Under the pieces are notes generated by a model that was not told the origin of the DNA, did not search any database, and saw only the letters and a program-made list of their open reading frames with translations. The translations under genes were made by a program, and so were the position numbers. This document shows, one piece after another, positions 18,486 through 28,841 of a stretch of DNA of 51,876 nt. Source of the DNA: Methanosphaera stadtmanae (GTDB taxonomy: Archaea; Methanobacteriota; Methanobacteria; Methanobacteriales; Methanobacteriaceae); contig SUTQ01000005.1 of NCBI GenBank assembly GCA_015062805.1, positions 64,143 to 116,018 of the forward strand, written 5' to 3'. The stretch's first letter is position 1, and every line of letters starts with the position of its first letter.

Positions 18486-21400
18486 ATGTTAAATAATAAA
18501 ACAAAAATGTTTTTATTGCTTACATTAATTTTCTTTACAGCAGTAGGTTTATCTGCTGTATCTGCAGCTGATTTGGATGCAGATGCAACTGATATTCCAG
18601 TTGCTACACAGGAAATCGCTGATGATAGTGATTTCAGTGTAGATACTGCTCAAAGTGATTTGAGTAATAAAAATACGCAACTAAATAAAAAGACTGTCGA
18701 AAATGTAAAGAGTGAAGGCGAAGGTACTTTTGCTGATCTTGCAAATGATATTGCAGGTAGTGAAGTAACACTCGAAAAAGATTATGTACAGGGTGAACTT
18801 GAAACTAATGTAACAATTGCTGAAAATAAGGTAATTGATGCAAATGGTAAAAGTATTACCTCACATAACGGTACATTCGTAATTAATGAAGGAGTTACTT
18901 TCACGCTTAAAAATGCAATAATCTATTCACAATATGCACCTAGTATGTCCTATCCTTTAAGACAAGCATATTACTATGATATAGATAATCATGGAACAGT
19001 TTTATTGGAAAATGTTACATTCCATTATACTGGCACTGATTTAGGTTATGGTGCACCAGTATACATGTATACTAGTTCAAATATAACTGTCAAAGATAGT
19101 ATATTTGAAGGATATGTGACTAACCAGGCAATGATTTATGGTTATAATGCAGGTATTAATATAACTGTAGATAATTCTTTATTTACCAATTATAACACCG
19201 CAAATGCAGCAATCTATATGAGAACCAGTAATAGTAATTTAACAGTTACTAACACTAACTTCACAAATGCTGGTTGGGAATATACTACTCCAGCAACTTC
19301 TTACAGTGGTCCTACTACTTACCCAACACGTATTAACTATGGTGGAGCATTGTATCTAAATAATTATCAACAGAATGCAATTATTGAAAATTGTGTGTTT
19401 GATAACATTACTTCACAATACCGTGGCGCAGCAATGTATGTAAGTGGAAACACAACAGTTAAAGATTCAACATTCAAAAATCTTAAACAAACTGCTGCAA
19501 CATATAATGGTGGAGCTATATGGGTTAACAACAACAATGGAGTATTATGCCTAGAAAACAATGTCATGGAAGACATAGTTTCAAATTCTGCTGATGTTTA
19601 CTTCTATGCTGGTAAAATAAATTCAACAGTAAATGTTGTTGGAGAAAGCCTATCCGTTAATCAGGAAGATTCTGTTGTAATATCATTTAACGTTACAGAT
19701 GATAACGGTAATAGTATTGACTTCAGAACCAGTCCGTTTACTGTAAAAGTAGATAATCAAGAAGTATCCTCATCATACGGAAACGGTACAGTAACTGCAG
19801 AGTTTTATGCATCAATGGAACCGGGAGTATACGACATTACTCTAGAATATACTACTACAAATATGTTAGGTGATGTTGTAGTTACACCTGACCTTAAATT
19901 AACAGTAATTGACATTGGTTTATACAAATATGCAAACGTAACCCAACTTATAGCAGATGCCAAATTGAATGGTCTTGTTGAAATTGATTCACTTGTAGTA
20001 AGGGGATCAGATGAAGAAAGTATTCCTATAGATAATTACGTAACCGTTGATTTCAAAGGTAACACTATAAATGCTAAAGATGGAAAAGTATTTGACATTC
20101 TTCCAGGTGCAGTAGTAACCATTAAGAATGCAAATATTATAAATGTTGGAAACCCAAGTTCAACTGCAAATGCTTACAATACTGAAGGTAGGATTGCAAA
20201 TATCACTGGTGGATACTTAACCTTTGATAACGTAACATTCCAAGATTGTAATGCTCCTAACTATGGTAGCAGTGCATCCGGAAGTTTCATATTAGTATTA
20301 TTCGATGATAGTTATGTAAAATTGAATGACTGTACAATTACCAATTGTAAAGGTACATTTATTAACTTAGTTAATGGTACTGCCGATATTGCAGGTACAA
20401 CATTTGAAAACAATGTATACTCAAGTGCAAATGCACTTATTGCTAATGGTGGTATTTTAGATGTTACAGATTCTCAATTCATCAATAACACGGTAAACAT
20501 TGCAACTATCCGTGGTCAATCCAACGCACTTTTATCAAGTGCATATGGTGGTAACCACCTATGCTTCAACCAACCTTTAACTATTACCGGCACTTTATTC
20601 GAAAACAATTATGCTGGTAGTGGTAGAGGAGCTGCAGTAAACACCAACGATGATACAACAATCACAGATTCCGTATTCATCAATAACAGAATTAACCAAT
20701 ATTCTAATAAGGGTGGAGCAGTATTCTCTGAAGAAGGTGACCTTACGATTGACGGTTGTGTCTTTGTAAACAACAGTGCAAGATACTATGTATCTTACTA
20801 TGGTGATATCACTGCTAACAACGGTACAGCTATTTACAACCAAGAAGGTAATATGAACATTAAAAATTCAATTATCGTATCTAACGTAACTGAAGCTGTC
20901 GCCGTATACAACGATGCAGAAGATGCCGAAGTTGTAGCAAACGGCAACTACTGGGGTCAAGCTGAACCTAACGGAAGATATGCTTCAGGTGATGATGCTG
21001 AAGAAATCATTGTAGACAATTGGGTAGTCTTAGGTATTACAGCAACTCCTATGGAAAATATAAACTATATGGATAACGTAACAGTTAGTGTTGGACTTAC
21101 CAAAGTTTCTGATGGTGAAACCCTAAGCGATGTAACTGAAGCTTTACCAGACTACGGATATGTTGAATTCACAGCAGATGGTGGAGCAGTAGAATTTGAT
21201 ACTGTAGATGTGGTTGATGGAGTAGCTTCAGATAAAGTGACCGCAAAATACGATCCGGTTGAAGTTATCGCATCATATCTCACTGACGGAATTGGAATCA
21301 CATTAGATGTTACAATGCCAGAACCATCAGATATCACATTAAATGATGGTAACTGGACCAAATACTTCGATGAAGAAACAGGAACTATCAACGCTGAATT

Positions 21401-24400
21401 AGTTGTTCCTGACAGTACATTAAGATTCGATGGAGTATTCACGGAAAGAGATATGGTAATTGACATGCCTGTAACAATCACTACAGCAGATAATCAGGCA
21501 ATACTAAACAACTGTACAATCATGGTTGTTTCAAATAATGTAATTATCAAAGACATTCAAATGAATAGTGAAGATTATGCTGACGTATTAATTGAAACAG
21601 TGGATGCAAATGATGTTGTAATAGAAAACAACACTTTAACAATTACCAACAATGAAGCAGATCAAATTACACGTGCAATAAGAGTTGCAGGTGGAGAATA
21701 CGACATAATTAAGGATAATGTTATCAATACCGCTGGTCCGGAAGTTGACATAATATATAATCCTAGTGAATATACAATTAATACCATTTACACAACATCC
21801 ATTGAAGCAACCGCTTGTGATGGATTAACCATAACCGGTAATAAAATATACACAACTAAAAGTGATGCAGATGCAACCGATAGAGGTACACTATTCGGTG
21901 TATATGTAACCGGTGAAGATTATGATACATTAGTATATGAAGTAGATATAACCAATAACACCATTGATACCTTTGGTGATGCTTACGAATACGGTATTAA
22001 GGCAACTTTCGCACAAGAAATAAACATATCCGATAACATAATTAACAGTTTGAGCGAACACTATGCTAACGGTATAGAAACAAACTACTTGATTGATTCA
22101 GTCATTGCCAACAATACTATCGATTCTTCAGCAGAAGATCTCTCAACAGGTATCCTCCTAAACGGATTCTATATCTCCAGATCAGCCTGGGATCTTGATC
22201 TATATGATAGTACAGGAAACCTAATAGATGGAAACGATATAACTCTTAGTTCTGACAATGCATGGGCTATGGAACTATTCGTTGGTTCAGGTAACGCAGC
22301 AACAAACAACAATATCGTAATCGATTGTGATTATGGTGTAGGTATTGGTATTGCCGATTCTTCAGCAAACGATATTTCATACAACACCATTGAATTAACT
22401 GCAACAATGGAAGGAGAACCTGATACAATGGACACTATAAGTCCAATTCCTGCAGGTGTAAAAGTCCAATATTCCGGTGCTCAAATGGAATCTTCCGAAT
22501 ATAATGCAATATATGAAAACAACATTGTTGTAAATGCACCAGTTGAAACCGTACCGGCAGTTAACACAACTGTAAGGAGAACAGAAGTAACCGATAATTA
22601 CCTCATATCACCAAAAGGTGTAGGTGATGCAGCAGTTCTTGCCACAGTTAGCCAAGTAACAATCGAAGACAACGCTCCAAAAGTATACACAATCACTGAA
22701 GAAACATATGCAAACTTCTTCGATGAAGAAGGAGTATTCATGCCTAGTGCAGCAGAAAACGGAAGTTACCTCAACGTATCCGGTGAAATATTCAACAAAG
22801 ACTTCACATTTGACAATGTTGAATTAGTCATTATTGGTGACGGAACTGCAGTATTATACAATGCAACAATTACCACTAAGAATGATGCTAAAGTATCATT
22901 TGATGCTCTTGTAATTGACAATACCAACAAACAGGCAGTTAAATTCGAAAGTGAAGGAAACGAACTTAAAAACACTGAAATTACAGTAGTAAGTGATATA
23001 GCATTAAACCCAGTTGAAATAACAGGAAACAGCAATCACATTTCAAACGTAACAATTACAGCAACAGTTCCTTCAGCTGATGTAGAATACGGTCCTGCTC
23101 CAGCATATCCAGTAATAACTCCTGCTCCAGCAGCTTTACTTATAACTTCAAGCAACAACGTTGTTGAAGATATAAAAGTAACCATGGATGGTAGCGAAGC
23201 TCTTCCTGGATGGGCTCAAACGACAAATGGTATATACATACTCTCATTAGGTGACACAATAGAGGATAACACAATTACAAATGCTATCGTAAATGTTAAC
23301 GGTCCTAACTATGTATATGGTATCAACGTAGGAAATGCTAAGGATACGGAACTTGACGGTATTGATGTAGAAGTAATGTCCGATTATTATGCAGATGCAC
23401 TACAATTCTTCGATGCAGACACTATCGCAGTGTCCGGAAATTTAACAGCAGAAGCTGGTTACCAAGCTTACGGTATATACAGTACAGCTATGGGAAGTGG
23501 AATTTCACAAAACATTGTTGTCAACGAAGTAGAAATCAATGTAGATTCTTTTGTTGCAACAGGTATTCATATTGAAGGAGCAAATAACACATTAATTACA
23601 AGGTCTATAATCAATGTTGAAGGTACTAACGCTACTGCTGTAATGGCATATGTTGACTGGATGGAAAACATACCTGACAATATTGAAGTAAGTCTTTGTA
23701 CAATTACAGTAACAACCGATGGAGACCTTAATGTATTATACTTCGGTAACTGTACTAATGTATATGTACAGGGCAACGAAATTAGATCCACTGGTGGATC
23801 AGAAATATTCTTAAATATCGTACCTGGAGCACAAGTAAACAATAACTACATAATGATTAACGATGTCCTTATCGGAAATCATGCAGTAATTACAACTGAA
23901 GATGACACAGTTATTGAAAACAACACTCCAGTAAACGAAGAATACGAAGCAATGTTAGAGTTACTTAAAATGTATCAAACATCAATAATCACTATTGATG
24001 ACATTGATAATGCAGCATACCGTGATGAAGTAACCATAACCGGTAAATTAAATGATGGTATGGGTAACCTTATTCCAGATCAGACATTAACCATAACAAT
24101 CGGTGACTTGATTGATACGGTTACTACCGAAAACGGTCTATTCGAATACACTCTTGTTGCTAAACAAATCGGTTTAAACACTGTAACCATCACTTACGAA
24201 GGTACTGAAAATCATAATGAAGCAGAAGCAGAAGCAACATTTACTGTAGATAAAAAAGAAAGTGAAATTACAATAAATGACATTGCTACTGTAACCTGTA
24301 ATGATGATGTAAAAATTAGTGGATTAATCGCTTCTATAGATGGTATAGCTCTCCGTCATGTAAACGTATTTGTATACTTAAATGGCGAAGAACAACACGT

Positions 24401-25097
24401 AACTACTGATACTAACGGTGTATTCAGAGCAACATTCACAACTTCAACAGTCGGAGAACAAGAAGTATCTGTTGTATATAAAGGTAATGCAAACTATCTT
24501 GCTTCAAATGCAACAACAACTTTCACTACATCTAGTGTAAAATTAGTAATGTTCACAGTAAAACCTGTAACTTACAGAGATAATTACACTATTCAAGGTA
24601 AATTAGTTGATGCTGAAGGAAATGTTATTTCAGATGCTGAAGTTCAATTAACTATCAATGGAGAAACTGTAGTATTAACCACTGATAAAAATGGTAGATA
24701 CACATACAAAGCACAAGCTTTAGAATTAGGTAACTTTACAGTTACAGCTTCATATACTGATGAAGAAACAGGTGTTGAGTTAACAGTTACTAAAACTTTA
24801 GAAGTAACTAAACGTGAAACTACAATTTTACTTGATCAAATAGCTGATACTCAAGTAGGAAGTGAAGTAACAATAACCGGTACATTAACCGATAACATTG
24901 GAACTCCATATAAAAATTGTAACATATTCGTCACAGTTAACGGTGAACAACAACATATTACAACAGATACAAAAGGTGTTTTCACTTGTACATACACACC
25001 TACAAGTGCAGGAACACAAAATGTAACAGTAAACTACAAAGGTAACGTTAACTATTTAGGAGACAAAGTTACAACAACCTTCGAAGCAACAGCTTAG
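18486..25097 (+). CDS. Giant adhesin-like protein: four beta-helix segments, Ig-like linkers, four C-terminal Ig repeats (2203 aa)
   Basis: Signal peptide residues 1-28 (ends VSAAD) followed by an acidic stretch. Beta-helix segments lie at about 76-380, 485-830, 950-1390 and 1400-1815; Ig-like inserts fall near 380-480 and 840-945. The last two helices each begin with the capping module seen in the 1652-aa protein (DITLNDGNWTKYF and VYTITEETYANFF). Residues about 1832-2203 are four Ig-like repeats of about 92 aa. The second and fourth share NGEEQHVTTDTNGVF / NGEQQHITTDTKGVF. The protein ends TTFEATA without a membrane anchor. A weak SD (AGGT) precedes ATG. Compared with neighbours the protein is strongly acidic. 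Likely a surface adhesin or wall-associated protein. Confidence 0.88.
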   Translation: MLNNKTKMFLLLTLIFFTAVGLSAVSAADLDADATDIPVATQEIADDSDFSVDTAQSDLSNKNTQLNKKTVENVKSEGEGTFADLANDIAGSEVTLEKDYVQGELETNVTIAENKVIDANGKSITSHNGTFVINEGVTFTLKNAIIYSQYAPSMSYPLRQAYYYDIDNHGTVLLENVTFHYTGTDLGYGAPVYMYTSSNITVKDSIFEGYVTNQAMIYGYNAGINITVDNSLFTNYNTANAAIYMRTSNSNLTVTNTNFTNAGWEYTTPATSYSGPTTYPTRINYGGALYLNNYQQNAIIENCVFDNITSQYRGAAMYVSGNTTVKDSTFKNLKQTAATYNGGAIWVNNNNGVLCLENNVMEDIVSNSADVYFYAGKINSTVNVVGESLSVNQEDSVVISFNVTDDNGNSIDFRTSPFTVKVDNQEVSSSYGNGTVTAEFYASMEPGVYDITLEYTTTNMLGDVVVTPDLKLTVIDIGLYKYANVTQLIADAKLNGLVEIDSLVVRGSDEESIPIDNYVTVDFKGNTINAKDGKVFDILPGAVVTIKNANIINVGNPSSTANAYNTEGRIANITGGYLTFDNVTFQDCNAPNYGSSASGSFILVLFDDSYVKLNDCTITNCKGTFINLVNGTADIAGTTFENNVYSSANALIANGGILDVTDSQFINNTVNIATIRGQSNALLSSAYGGNHLCFNQPLTITGTLFENNYAGSGRGAAVNTNDDTTITDSVFINNRINQYSNKGGAVFSEEGDLTIDGCVFVNNSARYYVSYYGDITANNGTAIYNQEGNMNIKNSIIVSNVTEAVAVYNDAEDAEVVANGNYWGQAEPNGRYASGDDAEEIIVDNWVVLGITATPMENINYMDNVTVSVGLTKVSDGETLSDVTEALPDYGYVEFTADGGAVEFDTVDVVDGVASDKVTAKYDPVEVIASYLTDGIGITLDVTMPEPSDITLNDGNWTKYFDEETGTINAELVVPDSTLRFDGVFTERDMVIDMPVTITTADNQAILNNCTIMVVSNNVIIKDIQMNSEDYADVLIETVDANDVVIENNTLTITNNEADQITRAIRVAGGEYDIIKDNVINTAGPEVDIIYNPSEYTINTIYTTSIEATACDGLTITGNKIYTTKSDADATDRGTLFGVYVTGEDYDTLVYEVDITNNTIDTFGDAYEYGIKATFAQEINISDNIINSLSEHYANGIETNYLIDSVIANNTIDSSAEDLSTGILLNGFYISRSAWDLDLYDSTGNLIDGNDITLSSDNAWAMELFVGSGNAATNNNIVIDCDYGVGIGIADSSANDISYNTIELTATMEGEPDTMDTISPIPAGVKVQYSGAQMESSEYNAIYENNIVVNAPVETVPAVNTTVRRTEVTDNYLISPKGVGDAAVLATVSQVTIEDNAPKVYTITEETYANFFDEEGVFMPSAAENGSYLNVSGEIFNKDFTFDNVELVIIGDGTAVLYNATITTKNDAKVSFDALVIDNTNKQAVKFESEGNELKNTEITVVSDIALNPVEITGNSNHISNVTITATVPSADVEYGPAPAYPVITPAPAALLITSSNNVVEDIKVTMDGSEALPGWAQTTNGIYILSLGDTIEDNTITNAIVNVNGPNYVYGINVGNAKDTELDGIDVEVMSDYYADALQFFDADTIAVSGNLTAEAGYQAYGIYSTAMGSGISQNIVVNEVEINVDSFVATGIHIEGANNTLITRSIINVEGTNATAVMAYVDWMENIPDNIEVSLCTITVTTDGDLNVLYFGNCTNVYVQGNEIRSTGGSEIFLNIVPGAQVNNNYIMINDVLIGNHAVITTEDDTVIENNTPVNEEYEAMLELLKMYQTSIITIDDIDNAAYRDEVTITGKLNDGMGNLIPDQTLTITIGDLIDTVTTENGLFEYTLVAKQIGLNTVTITYEGTENHNEAEAEATFTVDKKESEITINDIATVTCNDDVKISGLIASIDGIALRHVNVFVYLNGEEQHVTTDTNGVFRATFTTSTVGEQEVSVVYKGNANYLASNATTTFTTSSVKLVMFTVKPVTYRDNYTIQGKLVDAEGNVISDAEVQLTINGETVVLTTDKNGRYTYKAQALELGNFTVTASYTDEETGVELTVTKTLEVTKRETTILLDQIADTQVGSEVTITGTLTDNIGTPYKNCNIFVTVNGEQQHITTDTKGVFTCTYTPTSAGTQNVTVNYKGNVNYLGDKVTTTFEATA
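23979..25094 (+). repeat. Four C-terminal Ig-like repeats of about 92 aa
   Basis: Each unit reads (V/D)(T/K)I(T/S/Q)G near its start, a TT(D/E).NG turn in the middle and a V.Y.G/Y.G strand near its end. Units 2 and 4 are closest to each other, pointing to an alternating (pairwise) duplication. Confidence 0.75.
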
Positions 25098-25412
25098 AAA
25101 AACTAATATATGATTGAATAGGATAATTTTTATTCTATTTCAATCATTTTTTTTTTAAAATAATATTGATAAATACAGAATAATTTAGTGAAAATTATTA
25201 GTCTAAAAAAACTTTTTTTTAATAAAAATTATTTTTATTATTTTCAATCTTAAATTATTCATATGAATCTTTTTTTTATTGAGAATCTATTTTTTTCCCA
25301 TAATCGTTAAACAAAATTTATTAAGGATAATATAGATAACTATCATATAATATCCTAGTATTTTAGTTATATATGAGTAACTTATTATTAAAGATGCTTT
25401 TTAGTGATTGAC
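25098..25412. other. Intergenic between giant adhesin and hydrolase-like gene
   Basis: Contains the terminator below and, toward its end, TATA-like sequences (CATATAATA near 25345, TTATATATG near 25368) that may serve the following gene. No ORF worth calling. Confidence 0.4.
25110..25156 (+). terminator. Hairpin plus T10 terminator of the 2203-aa adhesin gene
   Basis: ATGATTGAA (25110-25118) pairs with TTCAATCAT (25139-25147); after a one-base bulge the stem continues five more pairs. A run of ten T follows directly (25147-25156). The stop codon is 13 bases upstream. Confidence 0.7.
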
Positions 25413-26924
25413 ATGGAAAATATAGTAGAACGAATGATTTCAATAGATTTTGAAGATATTTCTAATTTAAAAATTAACTATTTCGAAAAAATTGGGTTGT
25501 CTGTTAATTATCAAGATTATAAATATGAATTTATAATTCATTTAGTTGATAATGATGATGATATTGTTGTATTAGGTTCAAGTTTTTCAAATAAAAAACA
25601 AAACATATTATTTAAGGGTAAAGCAGCATTTGCTCGTCATTCTTGGTATAATAGTATTGAACACAACGTTATATATTACAATGATCCTACAAAGTATGAT
25701 TTCTTAGAATTAGGTGGAGGATGGGGTATTGGTACTACCAAAACATGGCATCTTGAAAATATAGCTAAGATTGTTAAAAAATTAGCAGATTACATAGGAA
25801 ATAAAAAAAAGCTCGATATTGAAGAATACACAAACTTATATTTCTATGGAAGTGATATGGGTGGATTCATGTCTATCATGCTATCAATATTAATACCTAA
25901 TTCAACTTCTATTGCAGATTCTCCACAATTTAATATAATTACATGGTGGTATTGGAGTCAATTAAAAAAATATATATTTGAAGGATTATCCAATCAAGAA
26001 ATCTTAAAATATTCACACAGATTAAAGGTAATAGATTTAATTCATAATCAAAAAGTAATTCCAAACACACATATAATTATGGATACTACGGATAATCGTG
26101 ATTGGAGAACACAATTTAGGGATTTTTTAACCGAAATGAATTCGTTGCCATATAATTTTAATCCAAATGATAATAAAATCAACATTAGATTTGATGGAAA
26201 ACATATGGGTCATAGAATGCTATCAAAACCTGAAACATTAAGATTAATTGATGATGTTATTAAACAAGAAAAACAAAGAAAACATTTTAAACCAATTAAA
26301 ATACAGATGATAGACGAGTTTAATAAGAGAATATCTGATTTATACAGGAAATATGATACAAAAAATATATCATTTGAGACTTTTGTAAAAGAGAAAAATA
26401 TTTACTTTAGAAAATGGTCTTTAGCTAGAGTGGATGTAAAAAATATTGGCGAAGAATCAAATTCATTAGAATTGATTTCTAAAGATTCAAGATCTAAGGT
26501 TTTATTCCCTGAATTTTTAGATGATGAAGAAGGAAACGGATGTACAATTTCATCCGCACATGATATTAATGTAGTATTAAAAGCTAAAAATAAAGGTACT
26601 TTAAGATTTAAATTCAAGGGTCCTGACTTTAAAGATGAGAATAATGTTAGACTTCCGGTACCAGTTTGTTTTAAAGAATTTGAAATAAATAATGAATTGG
26701 AATTTTCAAAAAACTTTTTCGTTTGGCATGACAAGAGTTATGTTTATGAGAAAGAATTATTTGATGAAGACATACTTCACATAAAGTTTAAATTTGATAC
26801 ATTAAATAGTTATTTCCCAGAATTACGTGAATATGTTTATGCTATGGATGATTATGAACAATTAGAAGATAAGTATAAGATATATCTTGAATATATAAAT
26901 AAAATCAGAAACAACTGTTACTAA
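25413..26924 (+). CDS. Alpha/beta-hydrolase-like protein (Asp2-like?), unknown function, about 503 aa
   Basis: Cytoplasmic protein without signal peptide. The middle part looks like an alpha/beta hydrolase: FARHSWYNSIEHNVIYYNDP, a GGGWGIGT loop, then YFYGSDMGGFM, which has the shape of a nucleophile elbow (G-x-Nu-x-G-G), and a later DGKHMGHRM that could supply the histidine. The nucleophile position is Asp (about residue 148), not Ser. C-terminal 200 residues are beta-rich plus a helical end. The pattern recalls Asp2-type accessory-secretion and glycan-acetylation proteins, which would fit its place beside giant surface proteins, but this is from memory. GTG at 25404 is an alternative start; neither has a clear SD. 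Confidence 0.7.
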   Translation: MENIVERMISIDFEDISNLKINYFEKIGLSVNYQDYKYEFIIHLVDNDDDIVVLGSSFSNKKQNILFKGKAAFARHSWYNSIEHNVIYYNDPTKYDFLELGGGWGIGTTKTWHLENIAKIVKKLADYIGNKKKLDIEEYTNLYFYGSDMGGFMSIMLSILIPNSTSIADSPQFNIITWWYWSQLKKYIFEGLSNQEILKYSHRLKVIDLIHNQKVIPNTHIIMDTTDNRDWRTQFRDFLTEMNSLPYNFNPNDNKINIRFDGKHMGHRMLSKPETLRLIDDVIKQEKQRKHFKPIKIQMIDEFNKRISDLYRKYDTKNISFETFVKEKNIYFRKWSLARVDVKNIGEESNSLELISKDSRSKVLFPEFLDDEEGNGCTISSAHDINVVLKAKNKGTLRFKFKGPDFKDENNVRLPVPVCFKEFEINNELEFSKNFFVWHDKSYVYEKELFDEDILHIKFKFDTLNSYFPELREYVYAMDDYEQLEDKYKIYLEYINKIRNNCY

Positions 26925-27779
26925 AAATTATTTTTTTTATATTTTTTGTTAACGATTGATTTTTTTTGAATAATTATTGGATTTGATATGTCATAATTTT
27001 TTTTAATTTTCATAAAAAAATAATGTTTAATGTATATTTATCAATAAAATATTTTTGAAATAACTACCTGACTAATTTAATAGTTTATAACTTGAATAAT
27101 TTCATTGTTAACTTTTATTTTTCTTTTTTTTTATAGGGTTATTTTGATTTACTAATAATAACTCTAAAAGCATTTGTTTAATACACGGGTAATCTTATTT
27201 ATCTTAAAAAAAAATTCATGTTTATCAGAAATGTGTAAAAACAGATTCTACAATAATTGTTAAGCATATAAATTGTGGAAATTATCCAGTCACTTCCTAG
27301 TGTATATATGAAAATCATTAATACATCAACAGGCATTAATAAATCAATTTCCGAAGAAATTAAAATACCAACACCAGGATATCTTAAAGTAGTATTTTCA
27401 CCAGATTGACCACTTAATTCAATATTTTCTTCATTAATAATATGTTAAATTGAATTAACAGTAATCTGTATATTTTTGGATATAAATAAGATTTTTTAAT
27501 TGTTTGAAGTATTTTCAATACAATTTAGTGAAAGGATATAATTGAAGACCATAATTTTACTCCGTTCATTCAATACTTTTATAGTTCTTTAATAACTTAC
27601 TCCTCTATAATTTCATATTTTAATTTATTATAATTGATTCGAAGTATATTTATAATAATTTATGAAAAACTAGGACTTTGTTTAGATTAAATAAAACTGA
27701 TATATTTTTTTTGAATTAAGTTATAATGTTAAAATTGATTAATGAAAGATTTTCTAAAAAAAGTATTTCAAAAAAAGGT
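26925..27779. other. 855-bp gene-poor stretch
   Basis: No long ORF on either strand. It carries T-runs after the hydrolase-like gene (26931-26945, 27121-27132) and poly-T on the minus strand beyond the nicotianamine synthase terminator. One short ORF with a TATA-like box is noted separately. It may be the residue of a deleted gene; no recognisable fragment remains. Confidence 0.4.
27308..27409 (+). other. Possible 33-aa small ORF
   Basis: ATG 27308 to TGA 27407-27409 encodes a short basic/polar peptide (MKIINTSTGINKSISEEI, then KIPTPGYLKVVFSPD). CATATAAA near 27265-27272 could act as TATA box with a start near 27295. There is no SD. It may be chance or a gene fragment. Confidence 0.2.
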
Positions 27780-27804
27780 AAAGATTATATTCTATATAAT
27801 CTTT
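27780..27804 (-). terminator. Hairpin overlapping the stop codon of the nicotianamine synthase-like gene
   Basis: AAAGATTATAT (27780-27790 on plus) and ATATAATCTTT (27794-27804) form a perfect 11-bp stem with loop TCT. The TAG stop lies within it. On the minus strand T7 runs follow at 27771-27776 and 27755-27761. Confidence 0.65.
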
Positions 27805-28598
27805 TTAACAAGAACAGAGGTGTTGTTCACGTTACCTGTAGGGAACATCAGTCCTTCCTGGTGGAAACCACGTAAATCAACGTCCTTAACAGGTTCGTAA
27901 AGCATTTGTCTCATTCCAGTATATGTTCTGTAAAGTATAGGAGTATCCGTCTCCACTATTTCCCATAGATTACCGAATACCTTGCTTTTTGGAATTGCGA
28001 ATGCTGCAACCATTATAACATCATAATCCAGGTGTTTTACATATCTTTCATCACCGATTACTATTTTAATGTCATCTTCTAATCCGAGTCTTCTGATGAT
28101 GTGGCGTGATAGTTTTGCTACGCTTGGCTCAATTTCTATACCTACACATTTACATCCAAACATTTTGTTGAACATTATCAATGTTACAGGTAATGGTCCA
28201 CTTCCTATAAATACCAGTTTTGTATTTTCATCGAATGGTACCAGCTTGGACTCATTGTTAAGAAGTCCTTCATATCTTTCATAAAAGTGGAATGTATCTA
28301 ATACGCCCCAAGCATTGTTTCCACCTTCTATAATCTCATAGGCATTTTCTCTTTCAAGCCTTGCACCAATATAGATATAGAAGTCACGTATGGTTTCTAA
28401 TGAACTTACCATTCCTTCATCAGATAGTATGAGTTTTGCGGATTCATAGTCTATGGTATCATCATGTGCTATTAATTCTATTTCATCAAGCAGTGGAACT
28501 AGTTTCTCTAAACTTATTTCATCATAATGTTCTTTTCCAATCTTGTTCAATTCTATGGCTATTTCGCGTATTTTTGTCCAATAATTTTTAGAACTCAT
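27792..28598 (-). CDS. Nicotianamine synthase-like protein (268 aa)
   Basis: An N-terminal helical domain (about 1-115) is followed by a Rossmann-type SAM-binding domain. The hallmark FIGSGPLPVTLIMF lies at about residues 130-143, then GIEIEPSVAKLSRHII (about 158-173), and IVIGDERY further on. This is the nicotianamine synthase signature; the archaeal enzyme from Methanothermobacter makes a nicotianamine-like compound by joining aminopropyl-derived groups from SAM to an amino acid. Its length is close to the archaeal form. The product is a strong Ni/Fe/Co chelator, sensible in a methanogen with high nickel demand. It stands alone, with its own terminator; no exporter or opine dehydrogenase is adjacent. 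Confidence 0.88.
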   Translation of the reverse strand: MSSKNYWTKIREIAIELNKIGKEHYDEISLEKLVPLLDEIELIAHDDTIDYESAKLILSDEGMVSSLETIRDFYIYIGARLERENAYEIIEGGNNAWGVLDTFHFYERYEGLLNNESKLVPFDENTKLVFIGSGPLPVTLIMFNKMFGCKCVGIEIEPSVAKLSRHIIRRLGLEDDIKIVIGDERYVKHLDYDVIMVAAFAIPKSKVFGNLWEIVETDTPILYRTYTGMRQMLYEPVKDVDLRGFHQEGLMFPTGNVNNTSVLVKKII

Positions 28599-28841
28599 AT
28601 TAACACTCTTTTAATATTGTTGGTAAAGTATTTATTAAAAATTAATATTAATGTTTGTAATAATTATTACTTTGTAGTCATTTGTATTTATAGGTATTAT
28701 ACAAATAAAATATATAAAAAATAATATTTTTAAAATTAATCATAATGTAGTTTAACTATAGTAAAAATAATATTCAACATGTTTAAAAAAAGAATGGGGG
28801 AAAATAACTATTTTTTCATAGTTTATGGTATTATTTGAAAA

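Noticed and set aside
27190-27360. Minus-strand 46-aa ORF in the gene-poor stretch
   Set aside because: No SD, no recognisable motif and ordinary length for AT-rich noise.
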